Notes: generated from the letters alone by a model not told the origin. DNA of 64,000 nt from Thermotalea metallivorans (GCF_001562415.1 NZ_LOEE01000019.1:1-64000); one strand, 5' to 3'. Counted from the stretch's first letter, positions 1-10,116 are shown. Program-made: numbers and translations.

Positions 1-125
1 GACTTTGCCTCCGGCTTCCTTCAGATTCCACCTCACGATGGACACCCTTGCCTTTGGCTAATGGTTCCCACTGCCAAGCCCATAGCGGACTTTCACCGCC
101 AAGTTACTGCCCATGCCGGGCGCAC
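1..125 (-). mobile_element. Group II intron (class C), 5' end of domain I, cut by window edge
   Basis: Read on the minus strand from 125 downward, the sequence starts GTGCGCCCGGCATGGG and continues with GTGAAAGTCC, GCAAGGGTGTCC and GGAATCTGAAGGAAGC blocks. These match my memory of the conserved domain I of bacterial class C group II introns. The intron begins five bases after the terminator hairpin at 131-152, and insertion just behind Rho-independent terminators is the known habit of class C introns. The reverse transcriptase ORF and domains V/VI would lie left of position 1, so completeness cannot be judged. The boundary is set by the GTGCG start motif. Confidence 0.85.
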
Positions 126-130
126 ATAAA

Positions 131-152
131 GAAGGCCCCTTTCGGCGCCTTC
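131..152 (-). terminator. Rho-independent terminator hairpin, distal copy behind aspS
   Basis: On the minus strand this is a GAAGGCGCC / GGGGCCTTC stem (one internal G.G mismatch) closed by a GAAA tetraloop, followed by TTTAT and then the group II intron start. It resembles the hairpin at 310-327 on the other side of the repeat element. Confidence 0.7.
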
Positions 153-153
153 T

Positions 154-302
154 CTGTCTGTAAAAAAACAATAGGATGAGCGAAACCCTTGAGGTTTCGG
201 CTTCGTCGCGAATCAGTAAGCCGCTTTTTTTTCCTTGTTTTTTATGCAGAAAAGCGGCGCAGGTCTGAGCAGGAAGGCAAATCTCAAGGGTTTGCCTGCA
301 AG
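154..302. repeat. Dispersed ~150-bp palindromic element, copy 1
   Basis: This copy shares long blocks with 37911-38060 and 62858-63009, including GGCTTCGTCGCGAATCAG, AAGCGGCGCAGGTCTGAGCA and the right end ATCTCAAGGGTTTG. Arms 184-197 and 279-292 can pair over 14 positions with one G.U. An inner GCCGCTTTT/AAAAGCGGC stem lies within them. Copy 1 is the most diverged of the three, for example GTCTGTAAAAAAAC in place of GTCTGTAGAAAAAG. There is no ORF of its own. It is flanked by similar but not identical terminator hairpins at 131-152 and 310-327. Confidence 0.9.
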
Positions 303-309
303 TTCCGGA

Positions 310-327
310 GGACACCTGTCGGTGCCC
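310..327 (-). terminator. Terminator-like hairpin directly behind aspS
   Basis: Eight bases after the aspS stop the minus strand reads GGGCACC-GACA-GGTGTCC, a 7-bp stem with one G.U pair. It has no good U-tract because the repeat element follows. By alignment it is about 16/20 identical to the distal hairpin at 131-152. Confidence 0.55.
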
Positions 328-334
328 GCTTGTC

Positions 335-2122
335 TTATTGGTTTTGGTCCAAAACAACTCGTATGTGCAATTCTTTTAATTGCCTTTCCTCAACAACAGA
401 AGGATCCTCCGTCATAGGAGATGATGCATTTTGTGTTTTTGGAAAAGCAATGACTTCTCTGATGCTGTCATTTCCTGTTAACAACATGACTAAACGATCC
501 AACCCATAGGCGATTCCTCCATGGGGTGGTGTACCATATTGGAAGGCTTCCAACAGAAAGCCGAATTTTTCCCAGGCTTGCGCTGTTGTAAAGCCCAATG
601 CTTTAAACATTCTTTGCTGCAGCTCGGTACTATGAATACGAATGCTTCCTCCTCCCAACTCGATGCCGTTCAATACAATGTCATAAGCTTTTGCCCTCAC
701 TTGCTCCGGTGCTGTTTCCAGCAATTCCAGATCTTCTTCCATAGGCGATGTAAAGGGGTGGTGTTTTGCCACATATCTTCCTTCCTCCTCATCATATTCG
801 AAAAGGGGGAATTCTGTGACCCAGAGGAGTTTGTACTCGTCTTTATTTAATATCCCCAACTGTTTTGCTATTTCTACCCTTAAATGGCCCAAGGCATCCA
901 ATACAACACTGGGCTTGTCGGCAACGAACAGCAACAAATCTCCTGGTTTTCCATCAAATCTTTGGAGGATTTTATCCATTTCTGCATCATGAAAAAACTT
1001 TCCGATGGGAGAATTTACACCTTCTTCCGTGACTTTGATCCATGCAAGTCCCTTCGCCCCATAGGTTTTTACGTAATCCTCTAATTTCCCAATATCTTTT
1101 CTGCTGAATCGGTTTCCATAACCATTTACATTAATGCCTCTCACGTCTCCACCGTTCTTTACTGTATCTGCAAATACCTTAAAACTGCAATTTTCAGCAA
1201 TGTCATTGATGCACTTCAGTTCAAACCCAAATCGAACGTCAGGCTTATCGGAGCCGTATCTTTCCATGGCTTCACGGTAGGACATTCTTTGCAATGGAAT
1301 TTCAATGTCAATCCCCATGGTTTCTTTAAAAATCCTTTGCAGAAGTTTTTCATTTATGGCCAAAACCTCCTCCACATCCACAAAGGACATCTCAATATCA
1401 ATTTGTGTAAATTCCGGTTGTCTGTCTGCCCTTAAGTCCTCATCCCTAAAACATTTTACAATCTGAAAATACCTGTCCATACCGGATACCATCAACAGTT
1501 GTTTAAACAATTGGGGTGACTGGGGCAGGGCATAGAACTTCCCCGGATTTACCCTGCTGGGTACCAGATAATCCCTGGCCCCTTCCGGCGTGGGCTTTGT
1601 CAGCATGGGTGTTTCTACCTCGATAAAACCATTTTCATCCAAAAAATCCCTGACAACCTTTGCTACCTTGTGTCTGAACATGAGGTTTTTCTGCATTCTA
1701 GACTTTCGCAAATCTAAGTATCTATATTTCAATCGCAGATTTTCCGATACATCATCTTCATCCTCTATATAGATAGGCGGTGTTTGGGCCTCCGACAGAA
1801 TTTTCATTTCACTGGCAAAGACCTCAATTTCTCCTGTAGGCAAATTGGGATTTACCGCATGCCTTCTCTTCACCACCCCACGGATGGCAATAACATATTC
1901 GCCTCTAATTTTTTCAGCTTTTGCAAAGGCTTCTTCTGAAATATCCTTATCAAATACAATTTGGACAATCCCTGCCCTATCTCTTAAATCAGCAAAGATG
2001 AGCCCTCCCAAATCTCTTCTTTTTTGTACCCATCCCATTAAGGTGACCTCTTCATCAATATGATGGGGCCCAAGGGTTCCGCACATATGGGTTCTCTTCA
2101 TATTTCCCAATGATTCTGCCAT
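335..2122 (-). CDS. aspS: Aspartyl-tRNA synthetase
   Basis: A class IIb aminoacyl-tRNA synthetase that charges tRNA-Asp in the cytoplasm. The 595 residues match the usual bacterial length. An N-terminal OB-fold anticodon-binding domain (about 10-110, with [11 protein letters not shown]) precedes the catalytic core. Motif 2 is visible as [16 protein letters not shown] and motif 3 as [13 protein letters not shown], with the bacterial insertion domain between them. The ATG at 2122 has an AAGGAGG ribosome site seven bases upstream. The gene starts two bases after the hisS stop codon, so it is cotranscribed with hisS and falls under the T-box upstream of hisS. Behind it lie a terminator hairpin, repeat copy 1 and a group II intron. 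Confidence 0.97.
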   Translation of the reverse strand: MAESLGNMKRTHMCGTLGPHHIDEEVTLMGWVQKRRDLGGLIFADLRDRAGIVQIVFDKDISEEAFAKAEKIRGEYVIAIRGVVKRRHAVNPNLPTGEIEVFASEMKILSEAQTPPIYIEDEDDVSENLRLKYRYLDLRKSRMQKNLMFRHKVAKVVRDFLDENGFIEVETPMLTKPTPEGARDYLVPSRVNPGKFYALPQSPQLFKQLLMVSGMDRYFQIVKCFRDEDLRADRQPEFTQIDIEMSFVDVEEVLAINEKLLQRIFKETMGIDIEIPLQRMSYREAMERYGSDKPDVRFGFELKCINDIAENCSFKVFADTVKNGGDVRGINVNGYGNRFSRKDIGKLEDYVKTYGAKGLAWIKVTEEGVNSPIGKFFHDAEMDKILQRFDGKPGDLLLFVADKPSVVLDALGHLRVEIAKQLGILNKDEYKLLWVTEFPLFEYDEEEGRYVAKHHPFTSPMEEDLELLETAPEQVRAKAYDIVLNGIELGGGSIRIHSTELQQRMFKALGFTTAQAWEKFGFLLEAFQYGTPPHGGIAYGLDRLVMLLTGNDSIREVIAFPKTQNASSPMTEDPSVVEERQLKELHIRVVLDQNQ

Positions 2123-2124
2123 TT

Positions 2125-3396
2125 TTATTCCTCCTTGCCTAATCTGTCCTTTAACTCACAGAGAATATTGCTTAATTTTATCTCCACCTGATCACCGGTT
2201 TTCATATTTTTCAAAGCCACAGCATCTTTCTCCAGTTCATCTTCCCCTATTACAATGGTATAGGAGGCATTCAACTTATCTGCATATTTGAACTGGGCTT
2301 TCAAACTCCTGTTCATATGATCTTTATCGCCTGAAATACCTGCCATTCTCAGTTTGTACAATAACCGTGTAGCCTCTCTTCCAGCCTTTTCGCCCAATGT
2401 GGCTATAAAGATGTCTAATCCTTTGGGCCGAGGTATTTCAATATGGTTATTTTCTAAAGTCAGCAATAACCTTTCTATGCCCATGCCAAAACCAACCCCC
2501 GGCACCGCCGGTCCTCCCAAAGCTTCCACCAGCCCATCATATCGTCCCCCACCGCATACTGTACTTTGGGAGCCTATTTCATAGGATACGATTTCAAAGG
2601 CTGTTCTCCTGTAATAATCCAATCCTCGAACGATTGTGGGATCCACCTGATAGGAAATTCCCATGAGCTCCAAGCTTTCTTTCAAACGCTCAAAATGCTC
2701 TTTGCAGTCGGAGCATATATGATCCAGCATCAAAGGAATATCCTTCAGCTCCTCCTTACAGGATTCAACTTTGCAATCGATAATACGCATAGGGTTTCTT
2801 TCATATCGATCTTGGCAAGTTTTGCATAAATGGCCAAGTTTGCTCTTTAGAAAGGTTTTTAGTGTTTCATTATACTTTCCTCTGCATTCAGGGCAGCCAA
2901 TGCTGTTGATCCTCAGTTCCAAGTTGGTGATGCTCAATTGGCGATAGAACATCATCGCAATGGCAATGACTTCCGCATCAATGGAGGCATTATCTGCTCC
3001 AAACACTTCTACGCCGAACTGATGGAATGCCCTCAACCTGCCCGCCTGGGGTCTTTCATATCGAAAACAAGGGGTTATATAATACAATTTCGTAGGTTGT
3101 GTATCCGCATACAGCTTATGCTCAATGAAAGCCCTCACCACGGGAGCCGTACCTTCCGGCTTCAAGGTGATTTCCCTCCCCCCGTTGTCTTTAAAAGAAT
3201 ACATTTCTTTTTGAACAATATCCGTTGTTTCCCCAACGCCCCTTTTAAACAGCTCCGTATGTTCAAATCCTGGTGTTCGAATTTCCTTGTATCCGAATTT
3301 TTCACATACATCTCGAAAAAGTTTTTCTACATATTGCCATTTATATGCGTCACTGGGCAATATGTCCTTTGTTCCTCTCGGTGCTTGTGTAAGCAT
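2125..3396 (-). CDS. hisS: Histidyl-tRNA synthetase
   Basis: A class IIa synthetase charging tRNA-His. Visible motifs are [19 protein letters not shown] (motif 2), [12 protein letters not shown] (histidine-A signature), CGGGRYDGL and a C-terminal anticodon-binding domain from about residue 330. A Cys-rich insertion (about 175-245) contains several CxxC pairs, as I recall for Firmicute HisRS. Two ATGs are adjacent (3399 and 3396). The second is better spaced from the AGGAGG site, so it is used here. It is the first gene behind the T-box and is followed immediately by aspS. Confidence 0.97.
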   Translation of the reverse strand: MLTQAPRGTKDILPSDAYKWQYVEKLFRDVCEKFGYKEIRTPGFEHTELFKRGVGETTDIVQKEMYSFKDNGGREITLKPEGTAPVVRAFIEHKLYADTQPTKLYYITPCFRYERPQAGRLRAFHQFGVEVFGADNASIDAEVIAIAMMFYRQLSITNLELRINSIGCPECRGKYNETLKTFLKSKLGHLCKTCQDRYERNPMRIIDCKVESCKEELKDIPLMLDHICSDCKEHFERLKESLELMGISYQVDPTIVRGLDYYRRTAFEIVSYEIGSQSTVCGGGRYDGLVEALGGPAVPGVGFGMGIERLLLTLENNHIEIPRPKGLDIFIATLGEKAGREATRLLYKLRMAGISGDKDHMNRSLKAQFKYADKLNASYTIVIGEDELEKDAVALKNMKTGDQVEIKLSNILCELKDRLGKEE

Positions 3397-3423
3397 CATA
3401 CCCCTCCTCTATTCATTTAGAAA

Positions 3424-3676
3424 ATGAAAAACTCCCCGATCCCACAGTATCATAGGGACGAGAAGTTTATATCCCGCGGTGCCACCCTTTTTGGAAATTC
3501 CCACTCCAATTCGTTAACGCCGAACTACGTGCAGTCCTACGATGGCTTTCAGACTGCAAGCTCAAAGGTGTCTTTCGATATAACCTGCAGTATTGAGCTC
3601 GCACCAGTCCTCAACTCGCTGAAAAGAGGCTTATATCTACTCTTCCTTATCATCACTTTTTTCATATACTAATTTA
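3424..3676 (-). promoter_or_regulatory. T-box riboswitch leader of hisS-aspS
   Basis: The minus-strand leader contains the near-invariant T-box sequence GGGTGGCACCGCGGG (about 3472-3487). It is followed by a terminator-like stem pairing AACTTCTCGTCCC with the GGGATCGGGGAGTT region, ending in TTTTT just before hisS. Upstream are Stem I hallmarks: GGAAGAGTAG, then AGCGAG, then GGTGCGAG. The specifier region reads GAAAGACACC at 3567-3576. GAC (Asp, 3572-3570) and CAC (His, 3570-3568) overlap by one base. Uncharged tRNA should pair with the specifier and T-box and favour the antiterminator. Which codon, or both, is read cannot be settled by eye. Confidence 0.93.
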
Positions 3677-3680
3677 TATT

Positions 3681-3709
3681 ATTATAATTTAGGTCCTATT
3701 GCCTGTCAA
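3681..3709 (-). promoter_or_regulatory. Sigma-A promoter for the hisS T-box transcript
   Basis: Perfect consensus TTGACA (3709-3704) and TATAAT (3686-3681) with a 17-bp spacer. It overlaps the last codons of hemZ and separates hisS-aspS from the upstream operon. Confidence 0.9.
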
Positions 3710-5203
3710 GACGGTTTCCTGTTTTTCCAGCTCAATTCTTTTCTTTTCTACCATTTCTTCTACCCTTTGTATATATTGTTCCACATTGGTTACATTAGGA
3801 ACTCGCTCCAATCGGTTTTCATGGGAATAGTATATCTTTGATATTGCCCCCGCCCCAAGGGCAATAATGGACTGTCTTTCCTCAATAATTTGTATATTGT
3901 ATCTGCAAGCATGACCCGGCAAACAGTATCCTATATTTTCCAAATTCCCCACCATATATTTCTGTCGGTACATATAATAAGGATGCAATCCCATTTGTCG
4001 GGCATATCCTTCTGCAATTCCCAGCATTTTTTTTGCCTGTTCTTCCTGGGCCAGCTCAAATGCTTCCAAGTTTTCCTTCAATTTGGAAGCTTTTTTTACC
4101 GCCAATGTATGGACTGTGATATTCTCCGGCTTCATTTCCAACAAATCCTTCATGGTTTCCTCAACCATCTCCGGTGTTTCACCGGGCAAGCCGATGATCA
4201 GATCCATATTGATCGTTTGAAATCCCACCGTTTTTGCTAAAGCATAGGCATCCTTGATGGCTTGAGGTGAATGGCTCCTTCCCATTCGTTCCAGGGTAAT
4301 TTCATTCATGGTTTGGGGATTGATGCTGATCCGGCCTACCCCATGCTCCTTTAGGACCATTAGCTTCTTCCGGTCAATTGTATCGGGTCTGCCGGCTTCT
4401 ACGGTGATTTCCCTTACCTCACTGAAATCAAAATATTCTTTGACCTCCCTGATGAGCCGATCCAAATCATGGGCCCCTAAGACCGTCGGGGTTCCACCGC
4501 CAATATATAGGGTATCTACTTTCCTTCCCAAGCTTTGGAGCAACTTTCCCGTTTCTCTGATTTCAAAATACAGGGCATCCAAATAGGATGATACCAAATC
4601 CCTTTTTTCATTCCCCACAGGATTTGACGGAAAAGAACAATAAACACATCTGGTAGGACAAAAGGGGATGCTGATATACAAGCTGTAGTGCAAGGCATCA
4701 TTTGATTCAAGGATAGCCCTTTCTCTTAGGGCAATTTCCATCACCAAATTTATTTTTTCCCTGCTGATCTTATAATCATCCCTTAACTGTTGCTCAATGG
4801 CGTTTCCATCCATTCCCTGATCCATCAACTCATGGACAATCTTGCTGGGTCTGATGCCTGTGAGGATTCCCCAGGGCGGGCTCATATGAAAGTGCTCGGA
4901 CAAAACATGAAAAATCGATAATTTTATTGCCCTTTTGATTCCTTTGGGTCCCTCATGCCCTAGAGTATCTACATCTTTATAAGATAACTTTTTACTTAAA
5001 ATCTGCTTGCTCCCACAGAACAAGCCGCATTCAGCTATGACACCTTCTCCTTTTTTCCATAAGCTGCTTACTAATAAAAAGCTTTGGTTATCTCCCAAAG
5101 CTTTTTCATTCAAAAATTGAATCCGATTGCCGGGCACAAACAACTTCAGCAGTTCTCCTACCTCGTATTTGTAATCATGCCCTTTCAACAAGACTTTCAT
5201 CAT
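3689..5203 (-). CDS. hemZ: HemZ-type coproporphyrinogen III dehydrogenase (radical SAM)
   Basis: A radical-SAM enzyme of the oxygen-independent coproporphyrinogen oxidase family. The HemZ branch has an N-terminal extension (~160 residues) ahead of the cluster motif CPTRCVYC (CxxxCxxC, near residue 190) and YIGGGTPT. Heme synthesis is the assigned role in Bacillus, but many clostridia with hemZ lack a full heme pathway, so the substrate is uncertain here. ATG codons occur at 5209 and 5203. The latter lies seven bases from GGGG and is preferred. Gene order rel-dtd-MBL-HTH-hemZ-hisS-aspS is the common clostridial arrangement. The hisS promoter lies inside its 3' end. Confidence 0.9.
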   Translation of the reverse strand: MMKVLLKGHDYKYEVGELLKLFVPGNRIQFLNEKALGDNQSFLLVSSLWKKGEGVIAECGLFCGSKQILSKKLSYKDVDTLGHEGPKGIKRAIKLSIFHVLSEHFHMSPPWGILTGIRPSKIVHELMDQGMDGNAIEQQLRDDYKISREKINLVMEIALRERAILESNDALHYSLYISIPFCPTRCVYCSFPSNPVGNEKRDLVSSYLDALYFEIRETGKLLQSLGRKVDTLYIGGGTPTVLGAHDLDRLIREVKEYFDFSEVREITVEAGRPDTIDRKKLMVLKEHGVGRISINPQTMNEITLERMGRSHSPQAIKDAYALAKTVGFQTINMDLIIGLPGETPEMVEETMKDLLEMKPENITVHTLAVKKASKLKENLEAFELAQEEQAKKMLGIAEGYARQMGLHPYYMYRQKYMVGNLENIGYCLPGHACRYNIQIIEERQSIIALGAGAISKIYYSHENRLERVPNVTNVEQYIQRVEEMVEKKRIELEKQETVLTGNRT

Positions 5204-5218
5204 TTCCATTCCCCTTGC

Positions 5219-5401
5219 CTAATAATCCTTTTTCATTTCCTGCTTTAATTTCTCTACATATTGTCTATGAACGCCCAATTCCTTTGCAATTTCTTCATCA
5301 TTAAGGCCGGAATCAATCATGTCCATAAAATCATGAAAATCAATATCCTTCAATCTCTCCCTATTTCGGTTGCTAATATAATCTCCAATTCGTTTTGCCA
5401 T
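5219..5401 (-). CDS. 60-residue helix-turn-helix protein
   Basis: A small basic/acidic protein whose second half (about residues 33-56) reads like a resolvase/sigma-type helix-turn-helix: LNDEEIAKELGVHRQYVEKL. There are no membrane segments or cysteines. The ATG at 5401 has a GGGGAGG site eight bases upstream, and the stop lies only 15 bases ahead of the hemZ start, so it is in the hemZ operon. I do not recognise a named family. A DNA-binding role is inferred only from the helix-turn-helix pattern. Confidence 0.8.
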   Translation of the reverse strand: MAKRIGDYISNRNRERLKDIDFHDFMDMIDSGLNDEEIAKELGVHRQYVEKLKQEMKKDY

Positions 5402-5469
5402 GGCATAACCTCCCCGAAGAAATCATCTATTGATTATTCTGACCATTCTTCTTCAGGGATATGCATTGT

Positions 5470-6099
5470 TTATCGATTGATGAAGGGATTCATCATCCTT
5501 TCCATACCAATGGTGGTTGCCGGTCCATGGCCTGGCAGAACCTTTATCTCATCATCCAGCACCAACAGTTTTCTTTTAATCGAATCAATAATTAATTCAA
5601 AGGAGCCTCCCTCCAAATCTGTTCTGCCAATGGAATTTGCAAACAGCGTATCTCCTGTAAAAACCACATCATTCACTTTGATGCAGATGCTGCCGCGGGT
5701 ATGCCCCGGCGTATGAATGATATGGAGTTTTAAATTTCCCAGTTCAATCGCATCCCCATCTTTTAATAATGTATCCGGCATGAATTCTATCTTGGGTCCG
5801 CTCATGAAGCTCGTAAGATTTTTATCGGCATTGCCCAGCATTTCCCCATCATCTTTGTGGATGAACACGGGAATCCCTTTCTTTTGCTTAATTTCATTCA
5901 CCGCGCCAATATGGTCCCCGTGACCATGGGTTAAAATGATGAAGACAGGGTCAAATCCATTTTTGTCAATATAGCTTACTATATCGTCCCCATCTCCACC
6001 GGGATCGATAATTGCTGTTTTTTTTGTATCTTCACAAGTAATCACGTAACAGTTTGTGGCATATATGCCTGCAAGTATCCTTTCGATGATCAAGACCAT
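5470..6099 (-). CDS. MBL-fold metallohydrolase (glyoxalase II-like)
   Basis: A 209-residue metallo-beta-lactamase-fold hydrolase. The zinc motif HGHGDH (HxHxDH), later TPGHTRGS and a C-terminal LPGHGP supply the metal ligands typical of the glyoxalase II/YcbL branch, which hydrolyses thioesters such as S-lactoylglutathione-like substrates. The true substrate is unknown. The ATG at 6099 lies only two bases after AGGAGG. A TTG two codons downstream (6093) is better spaced and could be the real start. It follows dtd by 11 bases, so it is part of the rel operon. Confidence 0.9.
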   Translation of the reverse strand: MVLIIERILAGIYATNCYVITCEDTKKTAIIDPGGDGDDIVSYIDKNGFDPVFIILTHGHGDHIGAVNEIKQKKGIPVFIHKDDGEMLGNADKNLTSFMSGPKIEFMPDTLLKDGDAIELGNLKLHIIHTPGHTRGSICIKVNDVVFTGDTLFANSIGRTDLEGGSFELIIDSIKRKLLVLDDEIKVLPGHGPATTIGMERMMNPFINR

Positions 6100-6110
6100 T
6101 TCCTCCTAAG

Positions 6111-6560
6111 CTAAAAGGTTTTTTTGCTATCAATCAACAGGGTCACAGGTCCATCATTGCATAGGTTTACTTCCATATGGGCCTGAAATACACCTGTTTC
6201 AACTGCTAAACCGCTTTCTCTGCATTTTTCAACAAATTTTAAGTAAAACGCATTGGCTTTTTCCGGCTTTGCCGCCGTGGAAAAACTTGGCCTCCTGCCC
6301 CTGCGGCAGTCGCCCAATAGAGTAAATTGAGAAACCACAAGCAATTCCCCACGGATATCTTTTAGAGAAAGATTCATTTTTTCATTTTCATCTTCAAATA
6401 TCCTGAGGTTTGTAACCTTTTCTACCATATATTCCAAATCTTTTTCATCATCCTCTTCTTCTACGCCCAACAAAACCAAAAAGCCTTTTCCGATTTTTCC
6501 TGTGATTTTATTGTCAACTGTTACACTGGCACTGCTGACCCGTTGTACTACTGCCCGCAT
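6111..6560 (-). CDS. dtd: D-aminoacyl-tRNA deacylase
   Basis: This enzyme removes D-amino acids wrongly attached to tRNA. The 149-residue length is typical. The family signature [17 protein letters not shown] and the C-terminal Gly-Pro motif [10 protein letters not shown] are both present. The ATG at 6560 has a GGAG site upstream. The gene sits 23 bases behind rel, in the arrangement usual for Firmicutes. Confidence 0.96.
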   Translation of the reverse strand: MRAVVQRVSSASVTVDNKITGKIGKGFLVLLGVEEEDDEKDLEYMVEKVTNLRIFEDENEKMNLSLKDIRGELLVVSQFTLLGDCRRGRRPSFSTAAKPEKANAFYLKFVEKCRESGLAVETGVFQAHMEVNLCNDGPVTLLIDSKKTF

Positions 6561-6583
6561 GCTCTGTCTCCTCTCTCTATTTT

Positions 6584-8752
6584 TTATGAAGTTACCCTGT
6601 ATACATCGATAACTCCTTGCATATTTCGTATTTTATTGATTAATTTGTCCAACTGGTTCACATTGGTGATCTCTACCGTCAAATTAATGATGGCAATCTT
6701 TTCTCGATTTGTCCGCGCATTCACGGCCGTAACCGTCAGCTTGGTTTCAGACAGCACATTAGTAATCTCCGACAATAAACCTTTTCTGTCTGCCGCAATA
6801 ATCTGGATTTCTGACTGATAAGATATTTGTCTGCCCTCATCCCATTCCACTTCAATGAATCTATCTACAGCATCCGTTTCATTCACCACATTTACACAAT
6901 CCTTGCGATGAACGGATACACCTCTTCCTCTCGTAATAAAACCAATAATATCATCCCCTGGTACAGGATTGCAGCATTTTGCAAATCTTACAAGGATATT
7001 GTCAATGCCTTTGACTTTTACCCCTTGGGTATCCTTTTTATCTTGTTTTGGCTTATATTGCTTGCTATGCACAGTAAGAGAATCTTCTATGGTTTTTTCT
7101 TCTTTTTGGCCTTGCTTGTACATCTCCTTCAACTTTGGAATTACCTGATTGAGCATAATTCCGCCATAACCGATGGCCGCATAGAGATCCTCAATGCCAT
7201 TAAAATTGAATTTTTTTACCAGTACATTTAACCATTGGGGTTTCAAAAGGGCCTGTATGTCATAGCCGTTTCTTCGAATCTCCTTTTCAAGCATTTCCCT
7301 GCCCTTTTCAATATTTTCTTCTTTTCTCTCCTTTTTAAACCATTGTCGAATTCTGTTTTTTGCCTGGGTGCTTTTCACAAATTTCAGCCAGTCCCGGCTC
7401 GGTCCGTTGCTGTGGCTGGATGTCAAAATTTCAACGATATTGCCGTTTTTCAACTTATAATCCAAAGGGACAATTCTACCATCAACCTTAGCCCCAATAC
7501 AGCTATTTCCTACTGCAGAGTGAATTTTATAAGCAAAATCTATGGGCGTTGACCCCGCAGGCAAATCAATGACATCTCCCTTTGGCGTAAAAACAAACAC
7601 CTCATTGGTAAATAAATCAATCTTCAATGATTCCATAAATTCTTTCGGATCTTTTAAATCCCTCTGCCATTCCAGCAGCTGCCGCAGCCATCTTAATTTA
7701 TCATCAAAATCTTCTTCCCCGGTTTTTCCTTCTTTGTATTTCCAGTGGGCTGCAATCCCATATTCAGCAATGCGATGCATTTCCCAAGTCCGGATTTGAA
7801 TTTCAAAAGGCTCTCCCTTGGGCCCGATGACGGTAGTATGCAGGGATTGATACATATTGGGCTTCGGCATGGCAATATAATCTTTAAATCTGCCAGGAAT
7901 CGGTTTCCACATGGTATGAACAATTCCCAGAACCCCATAGCAGTCTTTTACGGTATCCACAATAATGCGTATAGCTGTCAGGTCAAAAATTTCTTCAAAG
8001 GTTTTATGCTGATATACCATTTTTCTATAAATACTATAAAAATGCTTGGGCCTTCCGCTGATTTCAAATTTGATCTGCACACTCCTCAAGGCCTCTTCCA
8101 GTTGCTTTATGACCTGATTGATATATTCTTCCCTTTCCCGTCTTTTCTTCGCAACCTTTTCCACAAGGTCATAGTAGCCCTCCGGGTCTATATAACGCAA
8201 AGCAAGATCCTCCAATTCCCATTTTATTTTGGAAATACCGAGTCTATGGGCAATGGGGGCATAAATCTCTAAGGTTTCCATGGCCTTTTCTTTCTTTTTA
8301 TTTTCGTTCATATATTTCAACGTTCTCATATTATGCAAGCGATCGGCAAGTTTAATAATAATCACACGGATATCCTTTGCCATGGCTATGAACATTTTTC
8401 GCAAACTCTCTGCTTGCCTTTCTTCCTTGGTCTCATAGGTCAGAGTTCCAAGCTTTGTAACACCTTCCACCAACAGGGCAATTTCCTCGCCAAACTCTTT
8501 TTTGATCTGGTCATATCCATACTTTGTATCCTCAATGACATCGTGCAATAAACCCGCTATAATCGTAGAATCATCCATCTCCAACTCTACTAAAATTTTC
8601 GCTACTTCCACGGGATGTACAAAATATTTTTCCCCTGACTTCCTAACCTGTCCTTCATGGGCATTCTCTGCAAAATTATATGCCTTTATAATTAAGCTCA
8701 AGTCACTATTGGAATTATACTGCTGAATTTTCGCCAATAAATTCTCTAACAT
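6584..8752 (-). CDS. rel: Bifunctional (p)ppGpp synthetase/hydrolase
   Basis: The stringent-response enzyme that makes and degrades (p)ppGpp. Domains in order: HD hydrolase (about 20-190, with HPVEVAKIL and LLHDVIEDT), synthetase (about 230-350, with PGRFKDYIA and YQSLHTTV), TGS (about 390-450, [14 protein letters not shown]), helical/zinc-finger-like region ([13 protein letters not shown]) and C-terminal ACT (about 650-722). The RFKD motif in the synthetase is the RxKD form found in bifunctional Rel enzymes rather than E. coli-type monofunctional RelA. 722 residues is normal. RBS AAGGTG precedes the ATG. It heads the rel-dtd-MBL-HTH-hemZ operon. Confidence 0.97.
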   Translation of the reverse strand: MLENLLAKIQQYNSNSDLSLIIKAYNFAENAHEGQVRKSGEKYFVHPVEVAKILVELEMDDSTIIAGLLHDVIEDTKYGYDQIKKEFGEEIALLVEGVTKLGTLTYETKEERQAESLRKMFIAMAKDIRVIIIKLADRLHNMRTLKYMNENKKKEKAMETLEIYAPIAHRLGISKIKWELEDLALRYIDPEGYYDLVEKVAKKRREREEYINQVIKQLEEALRSVQIKFEISGRPKHFYSIYRKMVYQHKTFEEIFDLTAIRIIVDTVKDCYGVLGIVHTMWKPIPGRFKDYIAMPKPNMYQSLHTTVIGPKGEPFEIQIRTWEMHRIAEYGIAAHWKYKEGKTGEEDFDDKLRWLRQLLEWQRDLKDPKEFMESLKIDLFTNEVFVFTPKGDVIDLPAGSTPIDFAYKIHSAVGNSCIGAKVDGRIVPLDYKLKNGNIVEILTSSHSNGPSRDWLKFVKSTQAKNRIRQWFKKERKEENIEKGREMLEKEIRRNGYDIQALLKPQWLNVLVKKFNFNGIEDLYAAIGYGGIMLNQVIPKLKEMYKQGQKEEKTIEDSLTVHSKQYKPKQDKKDTQGVKVKGIDNILVRFAKCCNPVPGDDIIGFITRGRGVSVHRKDCVNVVNETDAVDRFIEVEWDEGRQISYQSEIQIIAADRKGLLSEITNVLSETKLTVTAVNARTNREKIAIINLTVEITNVNQLDKLINKIRNMQGVIDVYRVTS

Positions 8753-8874
8753 TTTATCACCTTGTTTGTACTACATAATTATGGAATCATCGCTTTTTAA
8801 AAAATATTATATATATTATATAACAAATGTTATGAAAAAAATAGTAGACAATCCACAAATTTGTCAAAAGATAT

Positions 8875-8906
8875 AGAATAGTGGTTGGATCTCCAACCAC
8901 TATTCT
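8875..8906 (-). terminator. Hairpin terminating apt
   Basis: A perfect 14-bp stem (AGAATAGTGGTTGG and its complement) with a 4-base loop overlaps the apt stop codon. The U-tract is weak (ATATCTTTTG), so termination strength is uncertain. Confidence 0.7.
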
Positions 8907-9417
8907 AATACTGAATCAAAGCTTTCACATCATAACCTTTTAACAGTTCTCTCCCGTTCAAATAAGTAAGTTCTATCAAAAACAGTACCCCTGCAACTTC
9001 TCCACCCAATTCTTCCACCAGCTTGATCGTAGACAAAATAGTTCCGCCCGTAGCCAATAAATCATCAGCAATTACGACCTTCTGACCGGGTTGAATGGCA
9101 TCCTTATGTATTTCCAATATATCGCTGCCATACTCCAGCTTATATTCAGAACGAATGGTTTCCCCAGGCAGCTTTCCTGGCTTTCTGACAGGTACAAATC
9201 CCTTTTTCATCGCATAGGCCAAGGGCGTCCCAATGATAAACCCTCTGGATTCAGGGCCGACAATTAAATCAAATTCCTTGTCCTGTAAGTCTTTTGCAAA
9301 TTGATCAATGGCATATCGAAAGGCATCTGCATCCTTCAATAAAGTAGTTATATCCTTGAAGCGGATCCCCTTCTCCGGAAAATCCGGTATTACTCTTATT
9401 TTTTCTTTTAAATCCAT
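8905..9417 (-). CDS. apt: Adenine phosphoribosyltransferase
   Basis: A purine-salvage enzyme converting adenine and PRPP to AMP. The PRPP-binding loop [13 protein letters not shown] and the flexible-loop region [10 protein letters not shown] are visible. The ATG at 9417 gives 170 residues, the usual APT length, and has GAGGAGG upstream. A longer reading to 9507 adds 30 residues unlike the family. It lies upstream of rel, as in many Firmicutes, but is separated from it by the hairpin at its stop. Confidence 0.96.
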   Translation of the reverse strand: MDLKEKIRVIPDFPEKGIRFKDITTLLKDADAFRYAIDQFAKDLQDKEFDLIVGPESRGFIIGTPLAYAMKKGFVPVRKPGKLPGETIRSEYKLEYGSDILEIHKDAIQPGQKVVIADDLLATGGTILSTIKLVEELGGEVAGVLFLIELTYLNGRELLKGYDVKALIQY

Positions 9418-9595
9418 GTCAATTCCTCCTCGTGTTTCTGAAGTTGAAATAGGCAAAGGTTTGTTTTGGTAAAAGGCCATAACCCTGAAAAACGGATGTA
9501 TCACCATGAAACCATAAACAGATTCCCTTTCTACACGTCCCTTCTACTTAGCACTCACAACCTATTATATGATATATTCCCAATGCATTCAATAG

Positions 9596-9970
9596 TTAGA
9601 TTCTTTCATTATTTTCTGCTGTCTTTTCCCGGATTTCCCCAGTCATTTCTAAAGATTTTTCCATAGCACCCTCTTCATTTTTTTTGTTGCTGCATGCTGC
9701 CAGCTCTTCCTGCAAATCGCCGTTCTCTTTTTCCAGTTTTTTGATGTGCCCTTCCAATTCGCGGATTTTTAAGGCATGGGTAATTTGCCGAAAAATCCCT
9801 AAAAAAGCTACAATGATTGCCCCTAAGGCAGCTGAACCCAAAATCACAATTGCTTGAGAAAATTCGTATTTTCCCCAAAACCACTTGATGATAACCGGAT
9901 CCGAGTTCATTACGGCAAATAATGCCACTAGGATTGCAAACAAAAGTGAGATAATAAACCAAATTTGCAT
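9596..9970 (-). CDS. LapA-domain membrane protein
   Basis: A 124-residue protein with two N-terminal transmembrane helices (about 2-22 and 40-62) and a charged coiled-coil tail (about 70-95). This is the LapA/DUF1049 layout, including NSDPVIIKWFWG between the helices. In E. coli the family partners with LapB in envelope lipid regulation, and its role in Gram-positives is unclear. GGGGTGA precedes the ATG. Confidence 0.85.
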   Translation of the reverse strand: MQIWFIISLLFAILVALFAVMNSDPVIIKWFWGKYEFSQAIVILGSAALGAIIVAFLGIFRQITHALKIRELEGHIKKLEKENGDLQEELAACSNKKNEEGAMEKSLEMTGEIREKTAENNERI

Positions 9971-10083
9971 AGAATCACCCCATTATAAAAATCGTTCATA
10001 ACATTGAACTTATTCTGCAAAATATGTTTTTCTCCTCTAAGATTTATTCATTTTATAGATGGAAATCTATATCTTCAGAAAAA

Positions 10084-10116
10084 AAGGCAATAATATGCTA
10101 TTGATATTATTGCCTT
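10084..10116 (-). terminator. Terminator of the secDF operon
   Basis: A 13-bp stem AAGGCAATAATAT with its complement, loop of seven bases, followed by seven T on the minus strand. It lies just behind secF. Confidence 0.9.

Noticed and set aside
154-302. Palindromic element as a CRISPR repeat or tRNA-like gene
   Set aside because: The copies are dispersed tens of kb apart, about 150 bp long, with no spacers and no cloverleaf.
58-357. 99-residue minus-strand ORF at the left edge
   Set aside because: It runs across the aspS stop, the repeat element, the terminator and the intron start. Its residues show no family pattern.
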